A DNA stretch of 46,689 nucleotides, from positions 1 through 46,689 of the forward strand of contig CAMCVE010000004.1 in assembly GCA_945881775.1 (NCBI GenBank), in the 5' to 3' direction. This document shows positions 1-8,878 of the stretch, one piece after another. Made by a program: the position numbers and the translations under genes. The notes beneath the pieces were generated by a model, which was given only the letters and a program-made list of their open reading frames with translations, was not told the origin of the DNA and ran no database searches. This DNA is from Bacteriovorax stolpii (GTDB lineage Bacteria; Bdellovibrionota; UBA2428). Position 1 is the first letter of the stretch, and each line of letters begins with the position of its first letter.

Positions 1-110
1 ACTTGCCCGGTGTTCGTTATCACACCGTCCGCGGAACACTCGACACCCAAGGCGTCGCGAACCGTAAACAAAGCCGTTCCAAATACGGAGCAAAAAAGCC
101 TAAGGCTTAA
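1..110 (+). CDS. rpsL: 30S ribosomal protein S12, C-terminal end (partial)
   Basis: Reading from base 3 gives 35 residues ending in KYGAKKPKA before TAA at 108-110. This matches the conserved C-terminus of S12 ([10 protein letters not shown], then the SRSKYG stretch). S12 sits at the decoding centre of the small subunit. The gene is cut by the window edge. It lies 11 bases upstream of rpsG, the usual str-operon order, and the AGAGG at 111-115 serves as ribosome binding site for rpsG. Confidence 0.95.
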   Translation, partial: LPGVRYHTVRGTLDTQGVANRKQSRSKYGAKKPKA

Positions 111-121
111 AGAGGTATAAA

Positions 122-592
122 ATGGCACGTCGTCGCGTAGCAGCTAAACGAGAAATTATTCCTGATCCTAAGTTCAAGGACCGCGTTGTCGCAAAGTTCA
201 TGAACGACATCATGGTCGATGGCAAGAAGTCTGTCGCAGAGAAGATCCTCTACGGCGCTTTCGATATCATCGAAGAGAAACTCAAAGATGATCCGTTAAA
301 GATCTTCAAGAAAGCTCTCAACAACGTCAAGCCCGCACTCGAAGTTCGCTCCCGCCGCGTCGGTGGTGCAACTTACCAAGTGCCCGTCGAAGTTCGCCCT
401 GAACGTCGTCAGTCCCTGGCTTCCCGTTGGATCGTTCAGTACTCCAAAGAACGCCAAGGCAAGAACATGACCGAGCGCCTCGCAAACGAGATCCTCGATG
501 CTGCTGAGAACCGTGGCGGAGCGATCAAGAAGCGCGAAGACGTCCAAAAGATGGCAGAAGCCAACAAGGCTTTCTCGCACTTCCGCTGGTAG
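122..592 (+). CDS. rpsG: 30S ribosomal protein S7
   Basis: The 156-residue product has the normal length and the S7 signature near the N-terminus (PDPKF, then [12 protein letters not shown]) and ends KAFSHFRW. S7 nucleates assembly of the 16S 3' domain and contacts the E site. The ATG follows AGAGGTATAAA, a good ribosome binding site. It is the last gene before a hairpin terminator at 635-680, so rpsL-rpsG appear to be transcribed apart from fusA. Confidence 0.97.
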   Translation: MARRRVAAKREIIPDPKFKDRVVAKFMNDIMVDGKKSVAEKILYGAFDIIEEKLKDDPLKIFKKALNNVKPALEVRSRRVGGATYQVPVEVRPERRQSLASRWIVQYSKERQGKNMTERLANEILDAAENRGGAIKKREDVQKMAEANKAFSHFRW

Positions 593-634
593 TAGGTTTA
601 GTTGTCTTAAATTCCCGCAGGTTTTGCGGTCCTG

Positions 635-680
635 ACCCGTCACCCTCTGCTTTGCAAGGGTTGGCGGGTTTTGTGTTTTT
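635..680 (+). terminator. Rho-independent terminator after rpsG
   Basis: ACCCGTCACCCT (635-646) pairs with AGGGTTGGCGGGT (657-669) with one wobble and one bulged base. A T-rich run ending in TTTTT at 676-680 follows. It lies 43 bases past the rpsG stop and separates rpsL-rpsG from the downstream secreted-protein gene and fusA. Confidence 0.8.
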
Positions 681-745
681 AGCATCTCGCAAAGTTTTGA
701 AGCCTCTCCACTAGACGCTCGCAATGATCTGTGGGATCCACAATT

Positions 746-1279
746 ATGCGAATTATTCAAAAAACTCTGTTTGCAGCAACTCTGTTTCTTTCATTCGGTA
801 GCCTGGCCGCCGGTTCCAAAAAACCTGTCACCGATTTCGCAGCAAACTACGTTCTCTATTCAGGCACTTCAATCGAGGATGAGCGTGACAGCGCTGTCGT
901 GTGTCCAGATTTCCTGCAGGTCCGGGCTTTTGAAGGAAAGAATTCTCGCGGCAAAGTTGTTGAGGCTCAGGTGACTGCAGTGGGTCCAAGGGGCGTCTTT
1001 ATGTCCTTCAACAAAGTGAACCTCGGTGACGTGTGGACGGCTCGGGGAGGCTTTGAAGCGGCCTATACAACCAAAAAAGGAATTATCGGTGAAACGGGTC
1101 TCGAGTACCTAGATCCGGGCACGCCAGCTAATCCTCCTAATATGCCCGGTCGCCCCCCAGAACGCCGTAGGCTGATCGAATTCCGCTACGGGATGGACCA
1201 GTTCAAAGACCGCTCACTTCGCGTCTGGACCTCGCGTTCGCGCTCTGAGTGTTTCTACGTTTTGCCTCATAGTCGCTAA
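746..1279 (+). CDS. Secreted protein of unknown function
   Basis: The product is 177 residues from the ATG at 746. A GTG at 731 in the same frame would add five residues; I prefer 746 because it gives a compact signal peptide (MRIIQK, then a hydrophobic run, then SLAAGSKK). Two cysteines in the mature part (one in VVCPDF, one near the end in SECFYVL) could form a disulfide. A proline-rich stretch (PANPPNMPGRPPERRR) lies near residues 130-145. I do not recognise a family. It sits between rpsG and fusA, where no envelope gene is expected, after a terminator, so it probably has its own promoter; I see no convincing one. Confidence 0.75.
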   Translation: MRIIQKTLFAATLFLSFGSLAAGSKKPVTDFAANYVLYSGTSIEDERDSAVVCPDFLQVRAFEGKNSRGKVVEAQVTAVGPRGVFMSFNKVNLGDVWTARGGFEAAYTTKKGIIGETGLEYLDPGTPANPPNMPGRPPERRRLIEFRYGMDQFKDRSLRVWTSRSRSECFYVLPHSR

Positions 1280-1341
1280 CTCGCCAAGGATCGCCCTCTC
1301 CTTGATCCCTTGCTCGATGAGTTCTAAGGTTGTGCCTCAAG

Positions 1342-3450
1342 ATGTCCAGCCCGACGAAACAGTTTCCACTCAGCCAATTTCGCAATATCGGTATCGTCGC
1401 GCACATTGATGCCGGGAAAACCACGACCACCGAGCGCATTCTTTACTACACAGGTGTGAACTATAAGATCGGCGAGGTCCACGACGGCCAAGCCACCATG
1501 GACTGGATGGAGCAAGAGCGCGAGCGCGGTATCACTATCACCTCCGCAGCCACCACGTGTTTTTGGAAAGACTTTCGTATCAACATCATCGACACCCCCG
1601 GACACGTGGATTTCACTATCGAAGTGGAACGCTCACTGCGAGTGCTTGATGGTGCGGTCTGTGTGTTTTGCGCAGTGGGAGGGGTCGAGCCCCAGTCCGA
1701 AACCGTATGGCGGCAGGCGGATCGCTATCATGTCCCTCGGCTTGCCTTTATTAATAAGATGGATCGAATGGGTGCCAACTTCGATAGCGTCGTGGCGGAG
1801 ATGCGTGAAAAATTGGGCGCCCGCCCCGTGGCGATTCACTTGCCCATTGGTGCTGAAGAGAACTTCCAAGGCTTTGTCGATCTCATCGAGATGAAAGCCA
1901 TTGTTTGGGAGAGCAACGACACTTCGCTCGGCGCGCAGTTCAAAATTGAAAGCATTCCTGCAGACATGCTTGACGCTGCTCTATCGGCGCGTGACGCACT
2001 CATCGAAGTCGCTGCCGAAAGCGACGATGCTCTGCTCGAAAAATTTTTCTCTGGCGAGGAGCTTTCAAACGAGGAGATTAGGCGAGGCCTTCGGGCGGGC
2101 ACCCTCGGAGCAAAAGTAGTCCCCGTTCTTTGTGGATCTGCTTTCAAAAATCGTGGTGTTCAGTTTTTACTCGATGCTGTGACTGACTTTTTACCGAGTC
2201 CGCTCGACGTTCCACCGATGCACGGTTTCGATCCTGCAAAGCCAGACAAAGATCTCACGCGCAAAGCGAGTATTGATGAAGAATTCTCGGCGCTCGCTTT
2301 CAAGATCATGCACGATCCTTATGTCGGGACACTCACTTTTTTACGCATCTATTCCGGAGTTCTCGAATCCAATAAAAGTGTCATGAATGTCGTCAAAGAC
2401 AAACGCGAGCGAATGGGGCGCCTCCTGCGCATGCACGCAAACAAGCGAGAAGACGTCACGATGGCTTCTGCAGGAGAGATTGTTGCGGCGGTCGGACTCC
2501 GTTTTACAACAACGGGGGACACGCTCTGTTCAGAAAAGCATCCTATTCAGTATGAGAAGATGATTTTCCCCGAGCCCGTGATTTCCATTGCGATCGAACC
2601 AAAGACCAAGGCCGATGAAGAAAAACTCAAGAGCTCGCTCGATAAGCTTGCGCTCGAGGATCCGACCTTCCGTGTTTTCTACAATGAGGAAACCGGACAA
2701 AATCTCATTTCGGGTATGGGAGAATTGCATCTCGAAATTATTGTGGATCGTCTTTTCCGTGAACACAAAGTCAACGCCAATGTAGGCAAGCCGCAAGTCG
2801 CCTATAAGGAAACTGTGGGTCGCGCGGCTGAGGCGACAGGGCGCTGCGAGCGAGTCATTCAAGGCAAGAATCTCTTCGCAAAAGTTGCACTGCGGATCGA
2901 AGCGCTTGCTGCAAACGCAGGAACACAAATTATCAGTGAACTCAGTCTGCAAAAATTGCCTCAGGAAATTCAGAACTGTGTTCTTAAAACTCTGCGTGAA
3001 ATGCTTGGAGCGGGACCCATCGCGGGCTTTCCTCTCACGGATGTTAAAGTCGCTCTCACAGGCGCTGAATTCCACGAGGGCGAGCAGCTGAACGAACTGG
3101 CTTTTCAGTATGCCGCTTCACATGGTTTTCAGGAGCTGATCGGCAAGGCTGAGCCCCATCTGCTTGAACCCGTCATGAGTCTCAAGGTTTTTGTCCCTGA
3201 CACCTCCACGGGCGACGTCATTAGTGACCTCAACGCCCGTCGGGGAAAGGTCCTCTCAATGGACGCTCGCCCAGGTAGCTGGCAGGCAGTATCCTCCGAG
3301 GTTCCCATGTCTTCGATGTTTGGCTACTCAACAGATCTCCGTAGTCGAACACAAGGACGGGGCAACTTCTCAATGGAATTCAATAGATATGATCGTATTC
3401 CAGCGAATGTGGAGAAAGCTCTCATCCAGCGGCTAACTGGCCTCGGCTGA
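1342..3450 (+). CDS. fusA: Elongation factor G
   Basis: EF-G is the GTPase that drives tRNA-mRNA translocation and, with RRF, ribosome recycling. From the ATG at 1342 the protein is 702 residues, normal for the family. The GTP-binding motifs are all present: [10 protein letters not shown] (G1, near residue 20), RGITI (G2), DTPGHVDF (G3) and NKMDR (G4). Domain III has [10 protein letters not shown] and domain V ends with the usual [16 protein letters not shown] motif. A TTG at 1330 is in frame but leaves no room for a ribosome binding site; TAAGG at 1325-1329 fits 1342 better. No tuf gene follows. Confidence 0.96.
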   Translation: MSSPTKQFPLSQFRNIGIVAHIDAGKTTTTERILYYTGVNYKIGEVHDGQATMDWMEQERERGITITSAATTCFWKDFRINIIDTPGHVDFTIEVERSLRVLDGAVCVFCAVGGVEPQSETVWRQADRYHVPRLAFINKMDRMGANFDSVVAEMREKLGARPVAIHLPIGAEENFQGFVDLIEMKAIVWESNDTSLGAQFKIESIPADMLDAALSARDALIEVAAESDDALLEKFFSGEELSNEEIRRGLRAGTLGAKVVPVLCGSAFKNRGVQFLLDAVTDFLPSPLDVPPMHGFDPAKPDKDLTRKASIDEEFSALAFKIMHDPYVGTLTFLRIYSGVLESNKSVMNVVKDKRERMGRLLRMHANKREDVTMASAGEIVAAVGLRFTTTGDTLCSEKHPIQYEKMIFPEPVISIAIEPKTKADEEKLKSSLDKLALEDPTFRVFYNEETGQNLISGMGELHLEIIVDRLFREHKVNANVGKPQVAYKETVGRAAEATGRCERVIQGKNLFAKVALRIEALAANAGTQIISELSLQKLPQEIQNCVLKTLREMLGAGPIAGFPLTDVKVALTGAEFHEGEQLNELAFQYAASHGFQELIGKAEPHLLEPVMSLKVFVPDTSTGDVISDLNARRGKVLSMDARPGSWQAVSSEVPMSSMFGYSTDLRSRTQGRGNFSMEFNRYDRIPANVEKALIQRLTGLG

Positions 3451-3527
3451 GGGGTAGGAAAAGGTTCTGAGGGCTGAGCGAGTCCCTTTTGGCTCTTAGA
3501 AATTATACTGAAAATAAATCATCTTTT

Positions 3528-3558
3528 TTGTTTTCTTTCATTCACACCTTGGTATATA
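3528..3558 (+). promoter_or_regulatory. Candidate promoter of the S10 operon
   Basis: TTGTTT (3528-3533) and TATATA (3553-3558) are separated by 19 bases inside an AT-rich tract in the 179-base gap between fusA and rpsJ. The spacing is longer than ideal, so the -35 is uncertain; the -10 is good. A boxA-like element lies about 22 bases further on. Confidence 0.5.
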
Positions 3559-3579
3559 ACCCCCCAACGTTCGTAAGTT

Positions 3580-3593
3580 TGTTCTTTGAGAAC
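3580..3593 (+). promoter_or_regulatory. boxA-like antitermination element before rpsJ (nusE)
   Basis: TGTTCTTTGAGAAC resembles the boxA element of rRNA leaders (TGYTCTTTRA core), which NusB and S10/NusE bind on nascent RNA. It lies 36 bases before the gene for S10 itself. GTTCT and AGAAC also form a 5-bp inverted repeat around TTG, so a small hairpin or protein site is an alternative. Confidence 0.5.
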
Positions 3594-3629
3594 CTGTGAA
3601 GAACTGAAAATTGAGATTGGAATTAGGAT

Positions 3630-3938
3630 ATGCGAGTGCAAAAAATTCGAATCAAATTAAAGGCTTTCGACAGCCGTCTGCTCGACAATGCTGTCGTCTC
3701 AATCCTTGAGACCGTCAAGCGTACGGGAGCAGAAATCGCGGGACCGATCCCGCTTCCCACTTCTGTGAATCGTTTCACAGTTCTTCGTAGTCCTCACATC
3801 GACAAGAAGAGCCGTGAACAGTTCGAGATCCGCACCCACAAGCGGCTCATCGACATCATGGAACCCAACCAACAAACAGTGGATTCGCTGATGAAACTCG
3901 ACCTCTCTGCGGGCGTCGACGTGGAAATCAAGCTCTAA
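3630..3938 (+). CDS. rpsJ: 30S ribosomal protein S10 / antitermination factor NusE
   Basis: The 102-residue protein has the expected S10 length. Its motifs are IRIKLKAFD at the start, GPIPLPT in the middle, and [19 protein letters not shown] followed by [11 protein letters not shown] at the end. S10 is part of the 30S head and also serves as NusE with NusB in transcription antitermination. It is the first gene of the long ribosomal cluster. It is followed after 10 bases by rplD rather than by rplC, which is unusual. Confidence 0.97.
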   Translation: MRVQKIRIKLKAFDSRLLDNAVVSILETVKRTGAEIAGPIPLPTSVNRFTVLRSPHIDKKSREQFEIRTHKRLIDIMEPNQQTVDSLMKLDLSAGVDVEIKL

Positions 3939-3948
3939 GGTGATGGAC

Positions 3949-4587
3949 ATGGAAACAGTAAAAATTCCAGTCGTAGATCTTAAGGGTAAGCAAGTCGGTG
4001 ACTTTGAAGCCACGGGCGCGCTCTTTTCGATCGAGCCCAATGAAGCTGCCGTACACTTCGTCTGCGAAGGACAGCGCTTCCGTTTTTACAAAAAGACGGC
4101 TTCCGTTAAAACGCGTTCGGCGGTCAACGGCGGCGGCAAGAAAGTCTACAAGCAAAAGGGCACTGGTGGCGCACGTCACGGTGGTCGTCGCGCTCCGATT
4201 TTCGTAGGTGGCGGTGTGACTTTCGGTCCGAAGCCTCTTTTGAGACACTTCAAAATCAACAAGAAGGTCCGCAGCCTCGCTCTCGCGTCGGTTCTTTCGG
4301 ATCGTTTCTCGAGCGGTCAGATTCGCGTTCTCAAGGCAGCCCCCTTGTCGGCACCTAAGACTTCAACTCTCGTAGATCTTCTCGAAGGTCTTTCGTACGG
4401 CAGCGCACGCATCGGATTCGTTGTGAGCGCGGCAACCGACAGCGTTCTTGCCAAGAGCGTTCGTAACATCAAAAACGTCGACCTTTTGACCGAAGAAAAG
4501 TGGACTACTTTTGACTTCGTTAAGACCGACGGACTCATCTTCTCGGAAGACGCGATCAAGTCGCTGGTCGAGAGATTCCAGGCTTAA
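3949..4587 (+). CDS. rplD: 50S ribosomal protein L4
   Basis: L4 lines part of the peptide exit tunnel. The 212-residue product has the basic loop KQKGTGGARHGGRRAPIFVGG and the FGPKP motif typical of L4. Candidate starts at 3940 (GTG), 3943 (ATG) and 3949 (ATG) are in frame. TAAGG at 3936-3940 is 8 bases before 3949, so I chose that one. In other bacteria rplC lies just upstream; here the 10-base gap to rpsJ leaves no room for it. Confidence 0.95.
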   Translation: METVKIPVVDLKGKQVGDFEATGALFSIEPNEAAVHFVCEGQRFRFYKKTASVKTRSAVNGGGKKVYKQKGTGGARHGGRRAPIFVGGGVTFGPKPLLRHFKINKKVRSLALASVLSDRFSSGQIRVLKAAPLSAPKTSTLVDLLEGLSYGSARIGFVVSAATDSVLAKSVRNIKNVDLLTEEKWTTFDFVKTDGLIFSEDAIKSLVERFQA

Positions 4588-4597
4588 GGGTGCAAAG

Positions 4598-4879
4598 ATG
4601 AAAACGTTTGCAGATAGAATTATTCAGCCCCTCCTTAGTGAGAAGACCACACAGCAAAGCGAAGCTCTCAACGAGTACGCTTTGCTCGTTGACCTCAAGA
4701 TGACCAAAGTTGAAATCAAAAAGGCCGTAGAAGATATCTTCGGCGTGAAGCCTCTCTCGGTTCGTACCGTGGTCTTCCGCAAGAAGGTCCGCCGCTCCAA
4801 ACAGGGTGAGATTCCTACCAAAGCCTATAAGAAAGCCCTCGTTCGTTTGGCCGAAGGCCAGCGCATCGAGATCAAATAA
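4598..4879 (+). CDS. rplW: 50S ribosomal protein L23
   Basis: L23 sits at the exit of the peptide tunnel and docks trigger factor and SRP. The 93-residue product has the normal length, with IIQPLLSEKT at the start and VEIKKAVEDIFGVKP in the middle. The ATG at 4598 is 7 bases after TAAGGG. An upstream in-frame start inside rplD would add 29 residues that look like rplD read in another frame, so I reject it. Confidence 0.96.
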   Translation: MKTFADRIIQPLLSEKTTQQSEALNEYALLVDLKMTKVEIKKAVEDIFGVKPLSVRTVVFRKKVRRSKQGEIPTKAYKKALVRLAEGQRIEIK

Positions 4880-4894
4880 GGGAGTGGAATAGAG

Positions 4895-5728
4895 ATGAAA
4901 TCTTTCCGACCAACATCCCCCGCGATTCGCCAAAAGACGGTCGAGTCGTTCGACAACCTCGAGAAGAGCCGTGGTCCTAAGTCTTTGCTTGCCGGAGCGG
5001 TCAAAGAACTCGCCGGTCGCAACAGCAAGGGCCATGCAACTGTGCGCCACAAAGGTGGCGGCCATAAGCGCGTGTACCGTATTGTGGAGTTCAAACGCAG
5101 CCACATTGGTATTCCTGCGAAGGTTGATGGATTCTATTACGATCCCAACCGCAGCGCCCGCCTTGCCCTCCTGAACTATGTGAACGGCGAGAAGTCTTAT
5201 ATTCTAGCTCCTGTTGGCCTTAAAAAGGGTGACACCGTGGAATGCGGCCCCAAGGCTGATATCAAGCCTGGCAATGCTCTGCCCCTGCAGAACATCCCTG
5301 TTGGTACGACGGTTCACTGTATCGAAATCTATCCCCAAAGTGGCGCTCAGCTTGTTCGCACTGCGGGCGTAGGTGCCATGCTTCTTGGAAAAGAAGGTAA
5401 AGACGCTCAAATCCGCCTTCCTAGCGGTGAAGTCCGTCTGATTAGTCAGCAGTGCTACGCCACTGTCGGTCAGGTCGGTAACATCGAACACGAAGGTCGC
5501 GTGATCGGTAAAGCTGGACGCAGTCGTTGGCTGGGTGTTCGCTCTGCCAACCGCGGCGTCAGCATGAACCCTGTCGATCACCCTCACGGTGGTGGCGAAG
5601 GTCGTACCTCTGGTGGCCGTCACCCTGTGACTCCCTGGGGTCAGCCGACTCGTGGATACAAGACTCGTAATAACAAACGCACGGATTCTCGCATCGTTCG
5701 CCGCAGGGCGAAGGGCAAGAAGTCCTAA
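4895..5728 (+). CDS. rplB: 50S ribosomal protein L2
   Basis: L2 is a core 23S-binding protein near the peptidyl transferase centre and a subunit bridge. The 277-residue length is usual. The conserved C-terminal block [13 protein letters not shown] followed by [13 protein letters not shown] is intact, including its conserved histidines. It follows rplW by 15 bases and precedes rpsS by 15. Confidence 0.98.
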   Translation: MKSFRPTSPAIRQKTVESFDNLEKSRGPKSLLAGAVKELAGRNSKGHATVRHKGGGHKRVYRIVEFKRSHIGIPAKVDGFYYDPNRSARLALLNYVNGEKSYILAPVGLKKGDTVECGPKADIKPGNALPLQNIPVGTTVHCIEIYPQSGAQLVRTAGVGAMLLGKEGKDAQIRLPSGEVRLISQQCYATVGQVGNIEHEGRVIGKAGRSRWLGVRSANRGVSMNPVDHPHGGGEGRTSGGRHPVTPWGQPTRGYKTRNNKRTDSRIVRRRAKGKKS

Positions 5729-5743
5729 GGTTGAGGTGAGATA

Positions 5744-6022
5744 ATGGCTCGTTCACTTAAGAAAGGTCCCTACGTTCACAACGCTCTTGCGGAGAAGATC
5801 CAAAAGTTTCAAGGCGCTGGAAGAAAGACCGTGATCAAAACTTGGTCACGTGCTTCGACCATCACACCAGACGCTGTTGGCCTTTCGTTCGCAATTCACA
5901 ACGGAAGAAAATTCATCCCCCTCTATGTTTCCGACAACATGGTCGGTCATAAGTTCGGGGAGTTCGCACCCACTCGTCAGTTCGGTGGTCACACCTCCGG
6001 CGACAAGAAGGCTGTTAAGTAA
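5744..6022 (+). CDS. rpsS: 30S ribosomal protein S19
   Basis: The 92-residue S19 starts [11 protein letters not shown] and carries the family motifs [14 protein letters not shown] and [11 protein letters not shown]. It pairs with S13 in the head of the 30S subunit. GAGGTGAGATA just before the ATG is a good ribosome binding site. Length and sequence show nothing odd. Confidence 0.98.
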   Translation: MARSLKKGPYVHNALAEKIQKFQGAGRKTVIKTWSRASTITPDAVGLSFAIHNGRKFIPLYVSDNMVGHKFGEFAPTRQFGGHTSGDKKAVK

Positions 6023-6033
6023 GGAATATTGAG

Positions 6034-6444
6034 ATGGCGAAAAATGTTGAACAAAATTATGCCTCCCAAGCTTACTTGAAGATGGCAATGGTTTCTCCCC
6101 AGCGTTGTCGCTTGGTGGCAGAACTCGTCCGTGGCAAAAGCCTGGATGCCGCTCACCGCACTCTTCTTCTAGAGAAAGTTAAGTCTGCGAAGATTATTCT
6201 TTCGCTCCTAAAGTCCGCTTTGGCCAACGCTCAACAAAAAGGCGTTGCCGATCTGGATCGTCTCTTCGTGAGCGAAATTCAGGTTAACGAGGGTCCTCGG
6301 ATCAAGCGTCATATGCCGCGCGCTCAAGGTCGCGCAGATGTTCGCCTCACTCGCACCTCGCATATTATTCTGAAGCTTTCCGAAAAGACCGCGGCCCGCA
6401 AATCGGCGAAGACGAAGAAGTCGACTAAGACTGGAGAGAATTGA
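6034..6444 (+). CDS. rplV: 50S ribosomal protein L22 with basic C-terminal tail
   Basis: L22 lines the exit tunnel with its long hairpin. Residues about 10-115 match the family ([16 protein letters not shown] near the start, [15 protein letters not shown] in the loop). At 136 residues it is longer than the common 110. The extra part is an N-terminal segment and a lysine-rich tail ([19 protein letters not shown]). Its stop overlaps the in-frame TTG ahead of rpsC. L29 and L17 in this window carry similar basic extensions. Confidence 0.96.
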   Translation: MAKNVEQNYASQAYLKMAMVSPQRCRLVAELVRGKSLDAAHRTLLLEKVKSAKIILSLLKSALANAQQKGVADLDRLFVSEIQVNEGPRIKRHMPRAQGRADVRLTRTSHIILKLSEKTAARKSAKTKKSTKTGEN

Positions 6445-6446
6445 TC

Positions 6447-7130
6447 ATGGGTCAGAAAACACATCCGATTGGTTTCCGCATCGGCGTCACAAAACCTTGG
6501 GACTCCAAGTGGTTTGCAGAAAAGAACTTCGCTCAGTTCCTCAAGGAAGACATCGAAGTTCGTAGGTTCGTCAAAGAGAAGCTCTTTGGAGCGGGTGTTT
6601 CTAAGATCGAAATCGAGCGCACTGCTTCGAAAGTTCGCATCAACGTGCACGCAGCTCGTCCTGGTATCGCCATCGGCAAAAAAGGTGCTGGCATTGAAGC
6701 CGTTAAGGCTGATGTCGCTAAGCAAATCGGCAAGCGCGTCGATGATGTTTATTTGAACGTCACCGAGGTCCGGAAAGCTGAAGCCGATGCTCAGCTGATT
6801 GCTGAAAGTATCGGCAATCAGATCGCTCGTCGTATCTCATATCGCCGCGCAATGAAAAAGGCCATTCAACAGGCCATGAAGTTCGGCGTTAAAGGAGTGA
6901 AGATTCGCTGTTCCGGCCGTATTGGCGGTGCAGAAATCGCTCGCTCCGAGAAGTATTCTGAAGGTTCGATCCCGCTTCACACCCTCCGTGCTGACATTGA
7001 GTACGGCTTCGCAGAAGCGGCAACAACCTACGGAATCATCGGCATCAAGGTTTGGGTCTACAAAGGTGAAGTGGATATGCGCACCCGTCTCGGACGCGGT
7101 CGCCCCCAAGCCCCAGTAGTTCCTGCATAA
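6447..7130 (+). CDS. rpsC: 30S ribosomal protein S3
   Basis: S3 lies at the mRNA entry site and contributes to the ribosomal helicase activity. The 227-residue product begins [11 protein letters not shown] and has the KH-domain motif [14 protein letters not shown], ending in the usual C-terminal block [17 protein letters not shown] at 6441 is also in frame. GGAGA at 6433-6437 sits 9 bases before the ATG at 6447, which I prefer. Confidence 0.97.
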   Translation: MGQKTHPIGFRIGVTKPWDSKWFAEKNFAQFLKEDIEVRRFVKEKLFGAGVSKIEIERTASKVRINVHAARPGIAIGKKGAGIEAVKADVAKQIGKRVDDVYLNVTEVRKAEADAQLIAESIGNQIARRISYRRAMKKAIQQAMKFGVKGVKIRCSGRIGGAEIARSEKYSEGSIPLHTLRADIEYGFAEAATTYGIIGIKVWVYKGEVDMRTRLGRGRPQAPVVPA

Positions 7131-7148
7131 GGTTTAAGGAGATCGGCA

Positions 7149-7568
7149 ATGTTAGCTCCTAAAAGAGTCAAACACAGAAAAGTCCACACAGGAAAAATGC
7201 GTGGTCTTGCTTACCGCGGTAGCAAGCTTTCCTTTGGTGAGTACGGCCTCCAGTGCACAGAGTGCGGCTGGATCACGGCTCGTCAGATCGAAGCCAGCCG
7301 TATTGCGATGACCCGTTTCATCAAGCGCGGCGGTAAGGTCTGGATTCGGATCTTCCCTCAAAAGCCCATCACCAAGAAACCTGCCGAAACTCGAATGGGT
7401 AGCGGTAAAGGTAATCCTGAGTACTGGGTCGCTGTCGTCAAACCTGGCACCATCCTCTTTGAGATGGAAGGTGTCACCTTGGATGTCGCTCAAGCAGCGA
7501 TGAAGCTCGCCGTTCACAAACTTCCCGTGAAGACGAAATTCATTCAGCGCTCGACGCAACTCTCTTAA
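7149..7568 (+). CDS. rplP: 50S ribosomal protein L16
   Basis: The 139-residue L16 has the family motifs [21 protein letters not shown] and [21 protein letters not shown]16 organises the A-site region of the large subunit. The length is usual. AAGGAGATCGGCA upstream provides a strong ribosome binding site. It is followed by the unusually long rpmC. Confidence 0.98.
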   Translation: MLAPKRVKHRKVHTGKMRGLAYRGSKLSFGEYGLQCTECGWITARQIEASRIAMTRFIKRGGKVWIRIFPQKPITKKPAETRMGSGKGNPEYWVAVVKPGTILFEMEGVTLDVAQAAMKLAVHKLPVKTKFIQRSTQLS

Positions 7569-7581
7569 GTAGGTGAAGAAA

Positions 7582-7893
7582 ATGGCAACAAAATCAAAAA
7601 AGACCACGGCGACTAAGAAAGCAGGCGGATCCCAAAAGCCCGCTGCCCAAAAGGCGACCGCGGCTAAAAAGAAAAAGACCGTCGCCGCAAAACCCAAGAA
7701 GGTTTCTGAGAAGACTTCTGCCAAGAACGTCGAGTTGCAGAATCTGGACCGTAAGAGCCTCGCGGCTCGTGCGCGTCAGCTGAAGAAGGAATTGCTTGCG
7801 ATTCGTTTTAACATGCAGTCGCCAAGCCTGCGCGACTATCGGAACAAGCGTAAAGAGCTCGCGTCAGTTCTTTCTCGCTTGGGTTCCAACTAA
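7582..7893 (+). CDS. rpmC: 50S ribosomal protein L29 with long Lys/Ala-rich N-terminal extension
   Basis: The last 55 residues are a normal L29: a two-helix hairpin with LDRKSLAARARQLKKELL and NMQSPSLRDYRNKRKELA. The first ~48 residues are an added lysine/alanine/threonine-rich segment (for example KATAAKKKKTVAAKPKK) like a histone H1 tail, making 103 residues instead of about 65. The ATG at 7582 is 7 bases after AGGTG at 7570-7574. A GTG at 7573 would overlap that site. L29 sits at the tunnel exit, so the tail could reach 23S rRNA or targeting factors there; that is inference. Confidence 0.93.
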   Translation: MATKSKKTTATKKAGGSQKPAAQKATAAKKKKTVAAKPKKVSEKTSAKNVELQNLDRKSLAARARQLKKELLAIRFNMQSPSLRDYRNKRKELASVLSRLGSN

Positions 7894-7903
7894 GAGGTGA
7901 TGT

Positions 7904-8173
7904 ATGTCAGGTAAAGAATTCTCTGGAATAGTCAGTAGCAATAAAATGCAGAAGACACTCGTCGTGGTCGTTGGCCGCCGCTACAAAGAGCGCCGCACCG
8001 GAAAGATCGTCTCTGCTCGTAAGAAGTACAAGGTTCACTGCGAAGAGTCGGGTCTCAATATTGGAGATACAGTCCTTTTCACGGAGAGTCGCCCCTTTAG
8101 CAAAGACAAAAAGTTCCGTTTCTTGAAAGTTCTCAAGAAAACGGAATTGGCTCTCGAGACGGCCGCGGAGTGA
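7904..8173 (+). CDS. rpsQ: 30S ribosomal protein S17
   Basis: The 89-residue S17 is an OB-fold protein binding the 5' domain of 16S rRNA. It shows the family motifs GIVSSNKMQKTLVV, HCEESGLNIGD and ESRPFSKDKKFR. AGAGGTGATGT lies before the ATG. Length and context (rpmC, then rplN) are usual. Confidence 0.97.
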   Translation: MSGKEFSGIVSSNKMQKTLVVVVGRRYKERRTGKIVSARKKYKVHCEESGLNIGDTVLFTESRPFSKDKKFRFLKVLKKTELALETAAE

Positions 8174-8181
8174 GGTGAGGT

Positions 8182-8550
8182 ATGATTCAGCATCAAACTA
8201 AATTGGTTGTCGCGGACAACTCCGGAGCCAAGGAGCTTAAGTGCATCAAGGTTCTCGGTGGTTCAAAACGCCGTTACGCGTCTGTTGGAGACGTGATCGT
8301 TTGCTCCGTGAAGTCGGCGACCCCCGAAAGCAAAATCAAAAAAGGCGACGTTGTGAAAGCCGTCATCGTTCGCACGACAAACAAGCTGCGTCGTTTGGAT
8401 GGCAGCTACATTCGTTTCGATGACAACGCTGCCGTTCTTATCAACAATCAGAAAGAGCCGATCGGAACCCGTGTTTTCGGTCCCGTCGCTCGTGAGCTTC
8501 GCGGACGCGCATCGCTTAAGATTGTGTCCCTCGCTCCGGAGGTTCTATGA
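8182..8550 (+). CDS. rplN: 50S ribosomal protein L14
   Basis: The 122-residue L14 starts [21 protein letters not shown], the most conserved part of the family, and ends with GPVARELR and [11 protein letters not shown]14 contributes to intersubunit bridges and is the docking site of RsfS. Its stop overlaps the rplX start by 4 bases (ATGA), implying translational coupling. Confidence 0.98.
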   Translation: MIQHQTKLVVADNSGAKELKCIKVLGGSKRRYASVGDVIVCSVKSATPESKIKKGDVVKAVIVRTTNKLRRLDGSYIRFDDNAAVLINNQKEPIGTRVFGPVARELRGRASLKIVSLAPEVL

Positions 8551-8861
8551 TTAATCGCGTGAAACATCTCAAAAAAGACGACCTTGTTGTTCTCTGGCGT
8601 GCGGATTCATCCAAGCGTACAACTGGGAAGGTCCTGGCCGTCGATCACAACAAAGGCATGATTCAAGTTGATGGAATCGGCGGCACCAAGCGCCACGTCA
8701 AGCCGAGTCAAACCAATCCCAAGGGTGGCATCGAAGACCGTCTTCGCTGGTGGCCCGCTTCCAAGTTTCGTGTTTGCGACAGTTCGGGGAAGCCCCTCGG
8801 TCGCACCGGTTTCAAAGTAACAGATGGCAAGAAAGAACGCGTCTTTTCGAAGAAGCGCTAA
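8547..8861 (+). CDS. rplX: 50S ribosomal protein L24
   Basis: The 104-residue L24 initiates 50S assembly and sits at the tunnel exit. It has a KOW motif (the [21 protein letters not shown] region) and the family block [11 protein letters not shown] with NPKGGIEDR. The ATG overlaps the rplN stop; GGAGG in the rplN end serves as ribosome binding site. Confidence 0.96.
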   Translation: MINRVKHLKKDDLVVLWRADSSKRTTGKVLAVDHNKGMIQVDGIGGTKRHVKPSQTNPKGGIEDRLRWWPASKFRVCDSSGKPLGRTGFKVTDGKKERVFSKKR

Positions 8862-8878
8862 GTCCTTAGAGGTGTGCA

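Noticed and set aside
3466-3503. Hairpin after fusA as a terminator
   Set aside because: TTCTGA and TTAGAA can pair around a GAGC/GCTC stem but with a bulge, and no T run follows directly; too weak to list.
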